Origin: Frigoriglobus tundricola
Lineage (GTDB): Bacteria; Planctomycetota; Planctomycetia; Gemmatales; Gemmataceae
Length of the DNA stretch: 64,000 nucleotides
NCBI RefSeq assembly: GCF_013128195.2
Contig: NZ_CP053452.2
Coordinates: 5,270,001 to 5,334,000, forward strand
Direction of reading: 5' to 3'
Shown: in pieces, positions 51,724 through 62,365 of the stretch
Position numbering within the stretch: position 1 is the stretch's first letter
How the letters are laid out: every line of letters begins with the position of its first letter
Position numbers and translations under genes: made by a program
Notes under the pieces: model-generated
The model's input: the letters and a program-made list of their open reading frames with translations, nothing else
Told to the model about the DNA's origin: nothing
Databases searched by the model: none

Positions 51724-53692
51724 TCACCGACTCTTCAGGTACTCCAACAGGTCGTACCGCTGATCGTCGCTCATATCCGTGCCGTACTTGGGGCCACTGT
51801 GACCGCGGTTCGAGTTCCCGGTCTTCGACGTGTCGAACTCCGCGACCATCGGCGAGGTGCCCTCGGTCCGATAACCGAGGTTCTTGGGATCGTATTCCCG
51901 GATGCCCACCTGAAACTTCGCGGGCCTCCTCTCTTCGGGGAGGAGCAGTGCGTACACGCACCGAGCCGTTGTGCAGGTACGGCGCCGACGCCCACACCGC
52001 GTCGAGCGGGCGCGCCCCGTACTTCTCCGTCGTCCGCCAATGGTCGGTGGTTTGGGCGGGTCCGCCGTTCTTCTCGATGATGTTCTTGAGCAGGGGCGCC
52101 AGCCCGTCGACGAATTTGCCCGGAGTGCCCGGCGGCATCGGGAGAGCGAAGTTATTGGCGCGCGTCGGGTCGGTCTCGATCTCGGACAGGGGGTACATGC
52201 GGTCCTCGAACCGCTGACCCGCCTTGGTCTCCTGGTGACAGGTGGTGCACTTCTCTGCGTACAGGGCCTTGCCGCGGTCCGCCTTGGTCCGGTCGAGCGC
52301 CCCGAACGCGGCGGGCCACACCGGCACCTTGATCTTGGCCGCGAGACCTTCGAGCTCGATGATGTGATCGATCCGAACCGTGGAGTCGAACGCGGCGGTG
52401 TAAATGACCCCCACCCCGATGGCCTCGCCGACGTTCCGTTGCAGTTCCGAGTTCGTGTTGTTGTCCCAGTGGTACCACGGCGTCTGCGTGACGTTCCACA
52501 GGTGGGGGTAGTTGACGGGAGCGGTCAGGGGCACCGGCGCGGCGGGGAACATGGTGTTCCGCGCCGACCCGAAGGCGTCGACCCGTCCGGGGAGCGGATC
52601 GGTGGACGGCAGCGCCGGGCCGCCCGAGCCGATGAGGCCCTGGAGCAGGTCGTACCGCGCCCGGAGCAGCCGGAGCGTCTCGACCACGTTCGACAGGCCC
52701 GAGGTGATTTCGCTCAACCGCTCGGCCTCGCTCTGGCCGTGCAGCGGGCTCTTCTCGCCGGGCGGAACTTTCGCCAAATCGTCGTACTTCTTGATCCGGC
52801 TCTTCGGGTCGCCCAGCGCCTCGGTTCGCAACACCGCCGCCCGGGCCTTCAGCTCGTCCGGCTCGCTCCATTTCACCGCCCCGAAGAACTTGGGCGCCTT
52901 GTCCGCGTAGTCCTTCAGGACCGGGTCGGGGCTCTTGGTCCGCGTCGTCTTTCGCAGGTCGGGGGCCGGCGTTTTTAACTCGGCCTCGATGAGCTTCGTC
53001 ACGTCGCGAAGGACCTGCTCCTCGACCGGGCCGCGCTGCTTGAACTCGTCCATCGTGGTCACGTTCTTCAACAACTTGTCCCCCCCGGGGCCGACGAGGC
53101 GGGTGGTGAACGCGGTCGCTTGCGGACTGGCGTTCTGGTTTTCGATCAGCCGGCTCACGAACCGGAGCAGCTCGCGGGGATCGGTGAAGGTCTTCTGGGT
53201 GTTGGCGGCGAGCCCGCCCAGGAACCCCCGGACGTCGAACAGGTTCTGGCCGCCGTCGACGCGCAGGACGACTTTCCCGTCCTTCTCGAGGACGGTCGTG
53301 TGGCAGGCGGCGCAGTTGATGCCGACCATCCGGATGCCCGCGAACGCCAGGTCCTTGGTCGGCGCGACCGTCACCCCGATGGGAACGCCCTCGGGGTTCG
53401 CCGCCGAGGCGGCGTCGGGGATGAAGCCGTAGCGGTCGAGGTTGTCAATGAACGGCTTCTGTTCGTCCACGAGCATGAGCACCTGCAAGAACCGGTACGG
53501 GTAGAGTTCGCTTCCCTGGGACAGGTGGTACCAGCGGTCCCGGTCCGCCCCCTCGAGGCCGTTGGTGGCGGTCGGCGGGGGCGGCTCGGTCCCGTTGCTC
53601 TCCGGGGGCGGGGCGTCGACCGGGGGGTTGGGTTTGGTACACGCGGCCAGGATCATCGTCGCGCACAACACCGCAGCGGTCGCGAGGCGCAT
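51724..53692 (-). pseudogene. Di-haem cytochrome c lipoprotein with a C-terminal frameshift
   Basis: The start ATG 53692 gives a signal with lipobox (VLCATMILAAC). Two CxxCH haem sites are present: GINCAACHT and EKCTTCHQ. The order and APYLHNGSV resemble di-haem cytochromes of the peroxidase/thiol-oxidoreductase type. After NGSV the frame is lost near 51955. The adjacent frame continues with MYALLLPEERRPAKFQVG to DDQRYDLLEYLKSR, ending at 51724. Relatives normally read NGSVPTLYxLL, so about five bases seem to be missing. The shifted frame runs on to about 51683. A real deletion would spoil the C-terminus; a sequence error is possible. Confidence 0.8.
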
Positions 53693-53937
53693 GGCCGTTC
53701 TCCGGCAAAGGGGAATCACGATCGAGGGGCGCCCGCGCGCCGCGGCCCCGCCGTGACAATACGACGCACAGAAAACACTCGCTCCGGTTCGTTCCGGATT
53801 TTGCCGGAGGGCGGATCGGAGCGCGACGACGCGGCCCCACCGGACCGGGGGGACCGGGCCGGCGCAGGTGGAACCGCCGCGGACGGAATATCGTCATCCG
53901 ATCCGGGGTTTCGACGTCCGCCCCGTGGGGCGCGCGC

Positions 53938-54144
53938 TCAGCGGTGCCCCGGCCCCGTGAAGCGGATGCGTTTGACAGTTCCGTCGGGATAGCGGACGTG
54001 CGTCACATGGGCGGGCAGTTGGGACGTGTCATCGCCCTCCGCCACATCGACGAGCTGTCCGGTCTGCCGCAAGCGCTCCTGGAACAGGTGCGCCTCGGCC
54101 TCCGGGGTGCGGTCGGGTTCGGGGGCGGGCGCCGGGTCGGACAT
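53938..54144 (-). CDS. Small hypothetical protein, 68 aa
   Basis: It encodes MSDPAPAPEPDRTPEAEAHL then FQERLRQTGQLVDVAEGD and a C-terminal THVRYPDGTVKRIRF strand pair. It has no signal. ATG 54144 is the most plausible start. It lies in a row of minus-strand genes. Function unknown. Confidence 0.5.
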   Translation of the reverse strand: MSDPAPAPEPDRTPEAEAHLFQERLRQTGQLVDVAEGDDTSQLPAHVTHVRYPDGTVKRIRFTGPGHR

Positions 54145-54257
54145 GGCTCTGTACCCCACACAACAAACAACACGATTCCACCCGCGGGTCCCGAAACAGT
54201 GTAACAGAAGCGCGGCAAGGGGGGTAGCCGGTCCCTTGCCGAGCCGGTCGGCCCCGG

Positions 54258-55967
54258 CTACCGGCCGCAGCCGAAGCGCGAGCGGAAGCCGCAGCAGAAG
54301 TGCCGCCGCTTGAGCACGACCTTCCCGTCCTCCTTCACGAGGTAGTGCGTCTGGTCGCTCGGGTCACTGGTCCCCGGCGCGAACAGTTCCGCGGGGATCA
54401 CGCCCGGAACGTCCTCCTGAGAGATGCAGCCGAGTTGGATCAGGTCCTCGGCGTACGAGCGCGCGTCCTCCTCGGCGCTCGTGCGCGGCTCGGCCCCGCC
54501 GCTGACGGCCGCGGCCGCCACGCCGAAGCGGCTGGGTTCGGACGGCATGTGAACGTGGAAGGTGGCGCCGTACCGCGTCGTCAGCGGGTGCAGGGGGAGC
54601 CGCGGGGCGTCCGCACCGGTCTTCTTGTAGCCCTCGTTGTCCCCGTCGAACGAGACGTGGCGGGCGCGCGGGGCCGTGGCGCCGATGCCGAACGCGCGCC
54701 CCGCGTGCGCCTGAAGGTCCCGGATGAGGGCCACCGCGGACTCGGGGGCCAGGATGCCGCGCTTGACGAAGCTGCTAACGAGTGCGGAACGGTACCGGCC
54801 GCCGAACAGGCTCTGGTCGGTCTGGATCATGCCGGCCGCGACCTGACTGTAGAAGCCCGGCCCGACGGGGGCGATCCGGATCCCTTCAACGAGTAACCGG
54901 CCGATGTCCTCAGTGACGGCTTCCAGTTTCTCGGAGTCGTCGGCAACGGAGCCAGCGGGACCGATTTTGAACATGCCCGCCAGAACGTCGAGGAACGCCC
55001 CGGAGAACACCCGCGAAAAGGAGTGCGCCTCGGAGGAGAGTTGGGCCGCGGGGGCGTTCGGCGGCAGAGTGGCCGGGTCCTGGTAGAAGAACGAGTTCGC
55101 GGCGTTCCGCAGGCTGTCGGTGTCCACGTCGCTCGGGGCGAACTGGCGGATCGCCCACCCCAGTTGCCGCGCCATTTGCGACAGCCGCGAGTTGACGTTC
55201 AACTCGCCCCCGGTCTCGTCGAGCACGAACGCCCGCAGCGACGGGAGCTGGAGCGCGGAGAGCATCCCGCTCATGTCGCCGAACGCCTCGTGGAAGGCGG
55301 AGACCTCCAGGCTCATGGCGTCGAACAGTTCCGGCTTCAGGGCGTCGAGGATCGCGTGCCCCAGTTCGTGACAGACGACGTCCGGGCTCTCCCCGGAGAA
55401 CACCCGGACCCCGGCGGCGTCGCCGTGGAAGAAATTCAGTCCGTTCTGCCGGGAATAAAACGCGTTGAAGTCCACGCCCTCGTCCAGGTTCACCGTCATC
55501 GGGTGCGGATCGCACGACCAGATCGTCCCGTCGGGCAAGAGCGGCGCCCAGAAGTTGATCCCCCGCGCCAGAGCGGACGCGGCGTTCCAGAACAGGAACT
55601 CCGGTGTACCGGGGTCGAACAACCCGGGCGCGGGCCGCGCCCCGTCGATCGTCGTCTGGAGCAGCTCGTGATCGTTCGCGGGCAGGTCCGCGCCGATCGG
55701 CTCGGCGGGGACCGGGTCCATGCCGTCGACGGCTTTGAGGAACGGATCGTCCTCCCAAACCCGGATCTGCACGCCTTCTTCTACGGCTGCCGGCGCGGCC
55801 CCCTCGACGGACCGATCGGTCTTTCTGGCTTCACTCAGGCCGGTCTCCCCGAACAGTTTTTCGAGAGTCCGGAACACGAGATCGAGTGACTCTTTCCGCG
55901 GGTTTCTGGCGGGCGAACTCTTGCCGTTCGATTTCGGCTTGGGCTTGTGGTCCTTGATGGCTGCCAT
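54258..55967 (-). CDS. Zinc metallopeptidase-like protein (HExxH, gluzincin type)
   Basis: The protein has 569 residues. The basic N-terminus (KDHKPKPKSNGKSSPARNPR) has no signal peptide. The active-site region VVCHELGHAILDALKPELFD gives HELGH, and about 20 residues later SAFHEAFGDMSGML supplies the third-ligand Glu, as in M4/M36-type gluzincins. GVDFNAFYSRQNGLNFFHGD precedes it, as in thermolysin-like proteins. The C-terminus is Cys/Arg-rich (FCCGFRSRFGCGR). I infer a peptidase; the target and secretion route are unknown. Confidence 0.78.
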   Translation of the reverse strand: MAAIKDHKPKPKSNGKSSPARNPRKESLDLVFRTLEKLFGETGLSEARKTDRSVEGAAPAAVEEGVQIRVWEDDPFLKAVDGMDPVPAEPIGADLPANDHELLQTTIDGARPAPGLFDPGTPEFLFWNAASALARGINFWAPLLPDGTIWSCDPHPMTVNLDEGVDFNAFYSRQNGLNFFHGDAAGVRVFSGESPDVVCHELGHAILDALKPELFDAMSLEVSAFHEAFGDMSGMLSALQLPSLRAFVLDETGGELNVNSRLSQMARQLGWAIRQFAPSDVDTDSLRNAANSFFYQDPATLPPNAPAAQLSSEAHSFSRVFSGAFLDVLAGMFKIGPAGSVADDSEKLEAVTEDIGRLLVEGIRIAPVGPGFYSQVAAGMIQTDQSLFGGRYRSALVSSFVKRGILAPESAVALIRDLQAHAGRAFGIGATAPRARHVSFDGDNEGYKKTGADAPRLPLHPLTTRYGATFHVHMPSEPSRFGVAAAAVSGGAEPRTSAEEDARSYAEDLIQLGCISQEDVPGVIPAELFAPGTSDPSDQTHYLVKEDGKVVLKRRHFCCGFRSRFGCGR

Positions 55968-56019
55968 GAGATGTTCACTCCGAATTTGGGGACGGAAGGA
56001 AAACACGGACCCGATCCGA

Positions 56020-56484
56020 TCACGCGGACGGAGCGGGGAGGACACCGGCCGCCCGGAGCGCGGCGACCAACCCGCGGGCGTCCGCGTTCGGCGGCGGCGG
56101 GGTCCGGGCGGCCAGGAGCCCGACACGCTGGGCGACGAGCGTGTCGGGCAAGGATTCGGTGCAAAAGAGGCATTCGGCGGCGGGCACTCCGGAGGCCGCG
56201 ACCGCCCGCCGGAAGATTTCGGGAGCGGGCTTCTCGACCCCGATCTCCCCCGACAGCAGCACGAGACCGGCGGTGAACGCGGACCAGTCGAAATCGACCG
56301 GCAGGAGCGGGGTCAACTGGTCGCGCGACCAGGTTCCGGTGTTGGAAATCACCCCGAGCCGCAGCCCCCGGGACCGGAGGTCCGCGAGCGCCTCCTTCGC
56401 CCCCGGCACCCAGGAGCGGTTCGACGAGACAACGAGGGTGTCCCCGAGGTCGAAGAAGACGACGCGGATCGGCGGTAGGTCCAC
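56020..56484 (-). CDS. HAD-superfamily hydrolase
   Basis: The 154 residues contain all four HAD motifs: RVVFFDLGDTLV (nucleophile Asp and DxxxT-type), VISNTGTW (motif II Ser/Asn), EKPAPEIFRRAV (motif III Lys) and CLFCTESLPDTLVAQRVG (motif IV, with TESLPD in place of the usual acidic pair). There is no cap domain, so it is a short phosphatase-like form. The substrate is unknown. The atypical motif IV could affect magnesium binding. Confidence 0.75.
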   Translation of the reverse strand: MDLPPIRVVFFDLGDTLVVSSNRSWVPGAKEALADLRSRGLRLGVISNTGTWSRDQLTPLLPVDFDWSAFTAGLVLLSGEIGVEKPAPEIFRRAVAASGVPAAECLFCTESLPDTLVAQRVGLLAARTPPPPNADARGLVAALRAAGVLPAPSA

Positions 56485-56548
56485 GGCTCGGCCCTCGCAC
56501 GCAACACGGTTTTGAATCCGGCGCCCCGGAGGGCAACCGGCCCCGCGC

Positions 56549-56779
56549 TCACGGGCAGATCAGGTCCAGCACCCCGATGAACGCCTTGATGGCGTCGCGC
56601 CACTTTTGGGGGATGATGGGCGTATTGCTCAGGAGGACCAGGATCGGACGCACGATCTTGTACGCCGGGCAGATGTCCGGCAGCGCGATGGCCCGCGCGG
56701 CCCCGCCCGCGGGCTGAATCGCGGTGAGGTCCGCGGCCTGGATGTGCTTGTCAACGTCTTCGAAAGTGGGCGTGGCCAT
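56549..56779 (-). CDS. Small hypothetical protein ending in LICP, 76 aa
   Basis: It encodes MATPTFEDVDKHIQAADLTA, then IALPDICPAYKIVRPILVLL, and ends AFIGVLDLICP. Two cysteines occur in similar ICP contexts. It has a hydrophobic segment but no clear signal peptide. It lies between the HAD gene and the cytochrome gene on the same strand. Function unknown. Confidence 0.5.
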   Translation of the reverse strand: MATPTFEDVDKHIQAADLTAIQPAGGAARAIALPDICPAYKIVRPILVLLSNTPIIPQKWRDAIKAFIGVLDLICP

Positions 56780-57049
56780 CGGTTACCGTTCCTGTGCTGA
56801 GTGGCCCTGGAAGGGACCGGCTGAACTGGACCGCACGTGCAGTCCCTCGATCCCTAATACTCCTGGCGCCGTTGGGGCGGATGTTGACCGGTACAATTTG
56901 TGGATTTTTGCGATCGAGTTGAAAATCGCGGTCGGGAATCCGGTCGCGGGGCTGAGTGATGTGCGGTCCGGGCCGGTTTCGCAGCCGTGGTGATCGGAGA
57001 AAGAGGCGGCGGCGGGCGCCCGGACGCGAAGACAGTCGGGGTCCGGGCG

Positions 57050-58396
57050 CTACGGACCCTTTTTCGGCGAGTGGGCCCGGACGGACGGGAAGAACACAAA
57101 TCGGAAATCAGGTGTAAAGGCGTGACAAACCAGACACGAGCTTGTCTGAATGTACGTTTCAATTGCCGTATTTGCTACGCCGCTATTGGGCGTGGGCTGG
57201 AACAGATTGGAACCCGGATCGCCGGGGTCCTTCTTCGGGATCCACTGGGTCGCGACGAGGCGGTAATGCTGCCAAACAGTACCTTTGACTTTTTGATAAA
57301 ATTGAGCGTTCGCTTGTCGAGCCGATTGCGGGATACAGTTCATGCGCTCCACGCCCACGGCCTTCGGACAGGCCGGGAGCGGGGTTCCTTCGGGGATCGG
57401 GGCCGGCGGACGGGAGTCGGTCCCGTTCGTGTAGACCGTAGCCGGATCGTTTCGGCTAAATGATGCGCGGCCGGCGCCCGGACCCGGTTCGGTGTTGTCG
57501 ACGTGCTCGAACGTGGTCCAGATCCAGCTCGGTCGCGCGAGCGTCCTGCGCGCGATGTGCAGGCCGACCAGGCCGACGGTCGCCGTCCGGACAATCGGTT
57601 TCGAATCCTGTACCCCATCGACCAGGTCGGCCCGGACGCAATAAAAGCGCGTCTGATCGTCCCGCTCGGTCAGTTCCATCCACGCCGCCTTTACGATGAT
57701 CGAATCGGTCAGGAACGGGACCGGCGGCATATTCTTTGAGCTCGGAAGGTTGTTCCTGAGGTAGTACTTGCCGTCGACGACGAAGTTGTAAGCGACCTGG
57801 TTGACCCGAGTTTCGTAACGGACGTACGTTCCGTTCTGGGCGACGAGCGGGCCCAGTTGGGCTGCAAAAAAGCCGGCCTGGTTGACGGCCTGCAGGTGGG
57901 CCACTTGCGGGAGCACTTTCCGGAACGCGCTCTTGTCGGCGGGTCGGTCGAGCCGAGACAGGGCCAACTTACCGTCTTTGTTGGCGGAACGGATGCCGAT
58001 CACCGCATCGAGGCGCTTCCATTCGGTGGGTGCGTCCTCCGGGTTCGGAGGGAACAACTCGTCGACCGACTTCCAGCTCTCCCAAACGACGGGGCCCGTC
58101 GCGGCCCCGAACGGTTTGTCCGGGTCGGCCTCGCCGCGCGTGCGGTCGCGGGCCGGCCAGTTGAGGGCGACGAACTCCCCCCAGGAGAATTGGCTGAACG
58201 CGAGTTGGTCCTTGTCTTGGTCCTCGGTTTCGTTCGGCTCTGCGGGGAGGGAGGGATCGAGCGCGCGTGCCGGCGCGTCGGCTCTCGGGGCCTCTCCTCG
58301 GTGAGGCGGACAGAGGGCGAACGCGACGGCCGCCAGAAATCCGAGCACGGGGCCGGTCAGATACATCGGCCAGCCGGAGCAGCGGGGCGGGGGCAT
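57050..58396 (-). CDS. Exported mono-haem cytochrome c family protein
   Basis: The protein has 448 residues. A signal-like helix (LTGPVLGFLAAVAFALCPPH) follows the first ten residues. The body includes FSWGEFVALNWPARDR, YYLRNNLPSSKNMPPVPFLT and WIWTTFEHVDNTEPGPG. One haem site, TSSCLVCHAFTPDF, is near the C-terminus. The layout resembles large cytochrome c family proteins that co-occur with the di-haem type found at 51724. A periplasmic electron-transfer role is inferred. ATG 58396 or 58366 may be the start. Confidence 0.75.
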   Translation of the reverse strand: MPPPRCSGWPMYLTGPVLGFLAAVAFALCPPHRGEAPRADAPARALDPSLPAEPNETEDQDKDQLAFSQFSWGEFVALNWPARDRTRGEADPDKPFGAATGPVVWESWKSVDELFPPNPEDAPTEWKRLDAVIGIRSANKDGKLALSRLDRPADKSAFRKVLPQVAHLQAVNQAGFFAAQLGPLVAQNGTYVRYETRVNQVAYNFVVDGKYYLRNNLPSSKNMPPVPFLTDSIIVKAAWMELTERDDQTRFYCVRADLVDGVQDSKPIVRTATVGLVGLHIARRTLARPSWIWTTFEHVDNTEPGPGAGRASFSRNDPATVYTNGTDSRPPAPIPEGTPLPACPKAVGVERMNCIPQSARQANAQFYQKVKGTVWQHYRLVATQWIPKKDPGDPGSNLFQPTPNSGVANTAIETYIQTSSCLVCHAFTPDFRFVFFPSVRAHSPKKGP

Positions 58397-58502
58397 GGGC
58401 GGAACCTCTGTTCGGGTTCGGGAACCTCAGTGTGAAAGTGGCGTCGCGCCGTGTCCCCGCGCGGCGAGTGCGGGTGACCGCGCCGGGGCCGAACGGTCGG
58501 CC

Positions 58503-58874
58503 CTACGTGCACGTGCCGCCGCTCCGGAAGACGCTGTTGGGCAGGCCATTGCACTGGGCCCGGGTCGAGGGGATGCAGCCCCCGTCGTAATCGCACGCCC
58601 CCTCGTCCTGGTTGAGGAGAAAATTGAGTTCAGAGCTCAGGCTGGCAAACATGGGCCGCAGGGCTTGCACCCACGTGCTCCAGGTCGACTCCGCGTCCAT
58701 GAGCGCGGTCTGGAGACCGCTCGTCAGTTGCCCGATCAAGAACTGTGCGTGCTTCTGGTGCTGCGAGAACACCCCGGGATCGATCCCGGGAGCGTGACGA
58801 GCCGCCGTGACGTCATGGAGATCCTGGCTCAATTGCTTGAGCAACGATGTAATATTGGTCGAAGAAATGGCCAT
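58503..58874 (-). CDS. Hypothetical protein with Cys-rich C-terminal tail, 123 aa
   Basis: MAISSTNITSLLKQLSQDLH opens a helical part of about 90 residues (GQLTSGLQTALMDAESTWST). The last 35 residues contain four cysteines (GACDYDGGCIPSTRAQCNG, then GGTCT). The shape, a helical leader and a short Cys-rich tail with GG pairs, is like a precursor peptide, but no modifying enzyme is next to it. Otherwise it may be a small structural protein. It starts the row of minus-strand genes at 58.9 kb. Confidence 0.55.
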   Translation of the reverse strand: MAISSTNITSLLKQLSQDLHDVTAARHAPGIDPGVFSQHQKHAQFLIGQLTSGLQTALMDAESTWSTWVQALRPMFASLSSELNFLLNQDEGACDYDGGCIPSTRAQCNGLPNSVFRSGGTCT

Positions 58875-58937
58875 TATCGATCTCGGTGGTAAGTGGTTAA
58901 AGCATTTGCCCGTCGACAGAATCATTTGGCAATCGGC

Positions 58938-61900
58938 TCATTTCCGGAACGGGACGGGGGGCTCCCGAAGGGCGGCGCGAAGTTGCCGCCAGGTTACCGG
59001 GTCGAGAACCTTGAGATCGCCTCGGGGGTCTAACTCGGCCCCCGTGAAGACCTTCGCCCATAGGGCGATTTGGTCGGGTGAACCGCCGCACTCGCCGGGC
59101 GCCGGCTCGACCCGCGCCCGGCAGTCCTCGCCGGCGGTTACGACCCACCGGTTGCTCGGGTCGATCACGGCGCAGAGGGCGGTCGGGAGGTGGCGCAACG
59201 GCGGACCGATGGGCCGTCCGGTGCGGAGCGCCCAGAGCCGCGCCGCGCCGTCTTCGCTCGCGGTCGCGGCCCACCGCCCGTCGGGGCCGACCGCGAGCGC
59301 ACGAATCCGGCCGCCGTGTCGGAACGTGCGGTCGGCTTCTCGCCCAGTTGCCGCGTCCCACATGCGCATTTTCCCGTCGTAACCGCCGGTCAAGACGGTG
59401 CCCTGGGCGCGAAGCTCGCTTCCCCGATCGGGTACCCGTGCGACACCTGGGCACTGAGCGCGCCCGTTTCCGCGTCCCATAACCGAGCGAACCCGTCTTC
59501 CCCGGCGGTCATCAAGACTCGGTCAGCGGAGGGGTGAAACGTCACGACGCTGACCGGGGCCGCGTGCACCAAGGGCGCGCCGAGGCTCGCGCCGGTGGCC
59601 CGCTCCCAGCGATGGACCAACCCGTCCTCTCCGCCCGTGGCCAGCGTTCGACCGTCGGGGCTGAAAGCGACGGCGAGAACGGACCGGGTGTGACGGAGTG
59701 GCGCGGGGGTCGCGGGTTGTGCGGTCCGGGCGTCCCACACCCACGCGGCGCTATCGTCTCCCGCCGTTGCGACCCAGCACCCGTCCCGGCTGAATGCGAT
59801 CTGAGTGATGAACGCATTGTGGCCGAGAACCGCACGCAACTTGCCCGTTGCCCGGTCCCACAAGTGGACGCCCGCGTCCCGAGCAGGCCCGTACTTGAAA
59901 GTCGCCGTCGCCAGCACGTTGCCGTCGGGGCTGAAAGCGATCCGGCAAATCGGTCTGGTGTGGGCCAGCGGTGCCCCTACCGGGTTCCATTTCCCCGTGG
60001 AGATGTCCCAGAGTCGCACGCAACCGTCATCGGCTCCCGTTGCCACGCAGCCGCCATCGGAACTGACCGCCACCGCTCGAACCCGCCCTAGGTGTTGCTG
60101 ACTGGGGATGGTCTCGGGTTCCTCTGGGGTCACCCACACACGGATCGGGTCCCCGGCACTCGCCGTCCGGAGCGTTCGGCCGTCCCGATCGAACGCGACC
60201 GCGGTGACCGGGCTGCGGTGGTGGAGCACCGCCATCAGGCGCCCCGATTCAACGTCCCACAACCGCGCCGCTCGGTCGCTCCCACCGGTCAGGAGTCGCC
60301 GCCCGTCCGGGCTGAGCGCCGCCGCCTTGATCGGGGCCGGGTGCCGGAGGATCTTGTCCCGGAATTGCCCGGTGGCCGCGTCCCAACGGGAGAGATCCCG
60401 GTCGGCCAAACCCGCGGTCAACAGCGTCCGCCCGTCCGGATGAGCGGCGACCACGACCGGCCCGCTGGGCCGCTCCGCGCCCAACGACCGGAACGATCTG
60501 CCGTCCCACACCTGCAAGCCCGTCCGATTCGCGCCAAGGACCAGGGGCCGCCGGTCGGGAAAGTACGTTACCCCACGAACGGAGCTGGGGCTGTCCGGTA
60601 AGGGTTCCGGCTCGCCACTGGTAGTGCCCCAAAGGCGAACGCCGAAGTCCTGGCCGCTACAAGCCAATCGGGCGCCGTCCGGGCTCACGGCGATCGCTTC
60701 GACCGCCTGCGGGTGTCGGAGCTCTGGTCCGACCGTCCGCGCCGACGACAGAGCCCAACTCCGGACGGTCCGACCGTCCGCGTCCACGTACCAAGCGGTC
60801 CCGGCATCCGGAGCGAACGCCAGGACCGTGCCTGGTGGTGATTCGATGCACTCCGTGAGGGCAACGAGGTGTCGCCGCCAAGCGGTGAGATTCACTCGAA
60901 CTGTCCATTTCAGTTCCTCGGTCCTGGGCGGGGCCGATTCCAGGCTCCGAGACATCCAGAGCATCCCCAACCCCACCTCGCCGCGTTCGGCCTCTGCAAG
61001 CCCTCTCTCGAGTTCGGTTTCGGCTGCCACCCGCTTGCAGTCGTCCCACGCGCTCCGGATCTCGCCGGACTGCCGGTCCGCGTGGTGCGCCCACGCCACA
61101 GAAACCGCCGTGGCCATCACGAGCAAGATGGCCGCCAGCCCGATCGCGATGGCGAGCGCCGGGTTCCTTCGCGCCCACAACACCAGCCGCTCGCCCCGCC
61201 CCACCGGGCGGGCGCGGATCGGCTCGCGCGCCAGATACCGCCGCAGGTCGGCGGCCAGTTCCGCCGCCGAGGCGTACCGGCGCCCCGGCTCCTTCCGGAG
61301 GCACTTCAGACAGATCGTCTCCAAATCTTTTGGAACGCGGTCGTCCAGCGTGCGCGGCGGGCGCGGATCGGCCGACTCGATCTGCTTCAACACCGCTCCG
61401 AGTCGTCCCGTGAACGGCCGCTCGCCGGTGAGCAACTCGTATAGGACGACCCCGAGGCTGTACACGTCGCTCCGGCCGTCCGCCTCGCGGCTCCGCCCGA
61501 GGGCCTGCTCTGGGCTCGCGTATAACAGCGTCCCGAGGGCGTCCCCGTCTTTCGTCAGGGTCGTGTTACTGGTCTCCCAGAGGGCCAGGCCGAAGTCCGC
61601 CAGCACCGGCCCCCCGTCCCCGTTGATGAGGATGTTCGCCGGTTTGACGTCCCGGTGGATGACACGCCGCTGGTGCGCGTGTTCGAGCGCGTCCGCGACC
61701 GTGGCGACTAGCCAGGCGGACCGGTCCGGGTCGGGACGGGCGCGTTTGATGAGATCGGCGAGCGTCCCCCCCGGGACGAATGCGCTGACGAGATACGGGA
61801 CGCCGTCGGCCTCGCCGACTTCGTGAACCGCCACAATCCCGGTGTGGTTCAGTTGGGCCGCGCTCTGACCATCGCGGCGGAACCGCGCGATGTGCTCGTG

Positions 61901-62365
61901 AGTCGTGAGAAAGGTCTTCCGGAGAACCTTGACGGCCACGTACCGCTGCATCTCGCGGTCCCACCCCTTGTAGACCGTCCCGAACCCGCCCCGCCCGATC
62001 ACGTCCGTCAGATCGATCCGCCCGAGACGGTGAGGGGTGGGAAACGGGTCGTCGCCCGCGGGCGCGGTGAACGTCCAACCGCAACTGTCGCACGTGCTCC
62101 CGGGCGCGACGGCTTTCAAGGAGTTGCGGCACTGCGGGCACGTGGGTCGGGTCGCGCTCGCAGTGGCTCCTGACGGGCGCGCCAGGGCCAGAATCCGTTC
62201 GCGGTCGTCGAGGAACTCGGCCAGGTCGTCGGCCAGTTCCGGGTAGCGAGACAAGAACTGCTCCCGGTCGGGGCTCCGACCCGCTTCGGACTCGGCCAGG
62301 TACTCGGCGATCACCTCGTCGAGCCGCGCCTCCCGTTCGGCGGACTCGGCCGCGTCGTCGTTCAT
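58938..62365 (-). CDS. Serine/threonine protein kinase with WD40 repeats; frameshift in the last repeats
   Basis: From ATG 62365: an acidic N-terminus, a zinc ribbon (CPQCRNSL, CDSCGW), the kinase domain (IGRGGFGTVYKGWD, VAVKVLRK, VIHRDVKPANILI, LADFGLAL, LLYASPEQAL), a membrane helix (ALAIAIGLAAILLVMATAVS) and about 12 WD40 repeats such as VEAIAVSPDGARLACSGQDF. After EASFAPRAPS (near 59390) a stop occurs. The next frame continues the WD40 pattern (GTVLTGGYDGKMRMWDAATG) to 58938, so one base change splits the gene. It should be membrane-anchored. The start overlaps the sigma gene's stop by ATGA. Confidence 0.85.
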
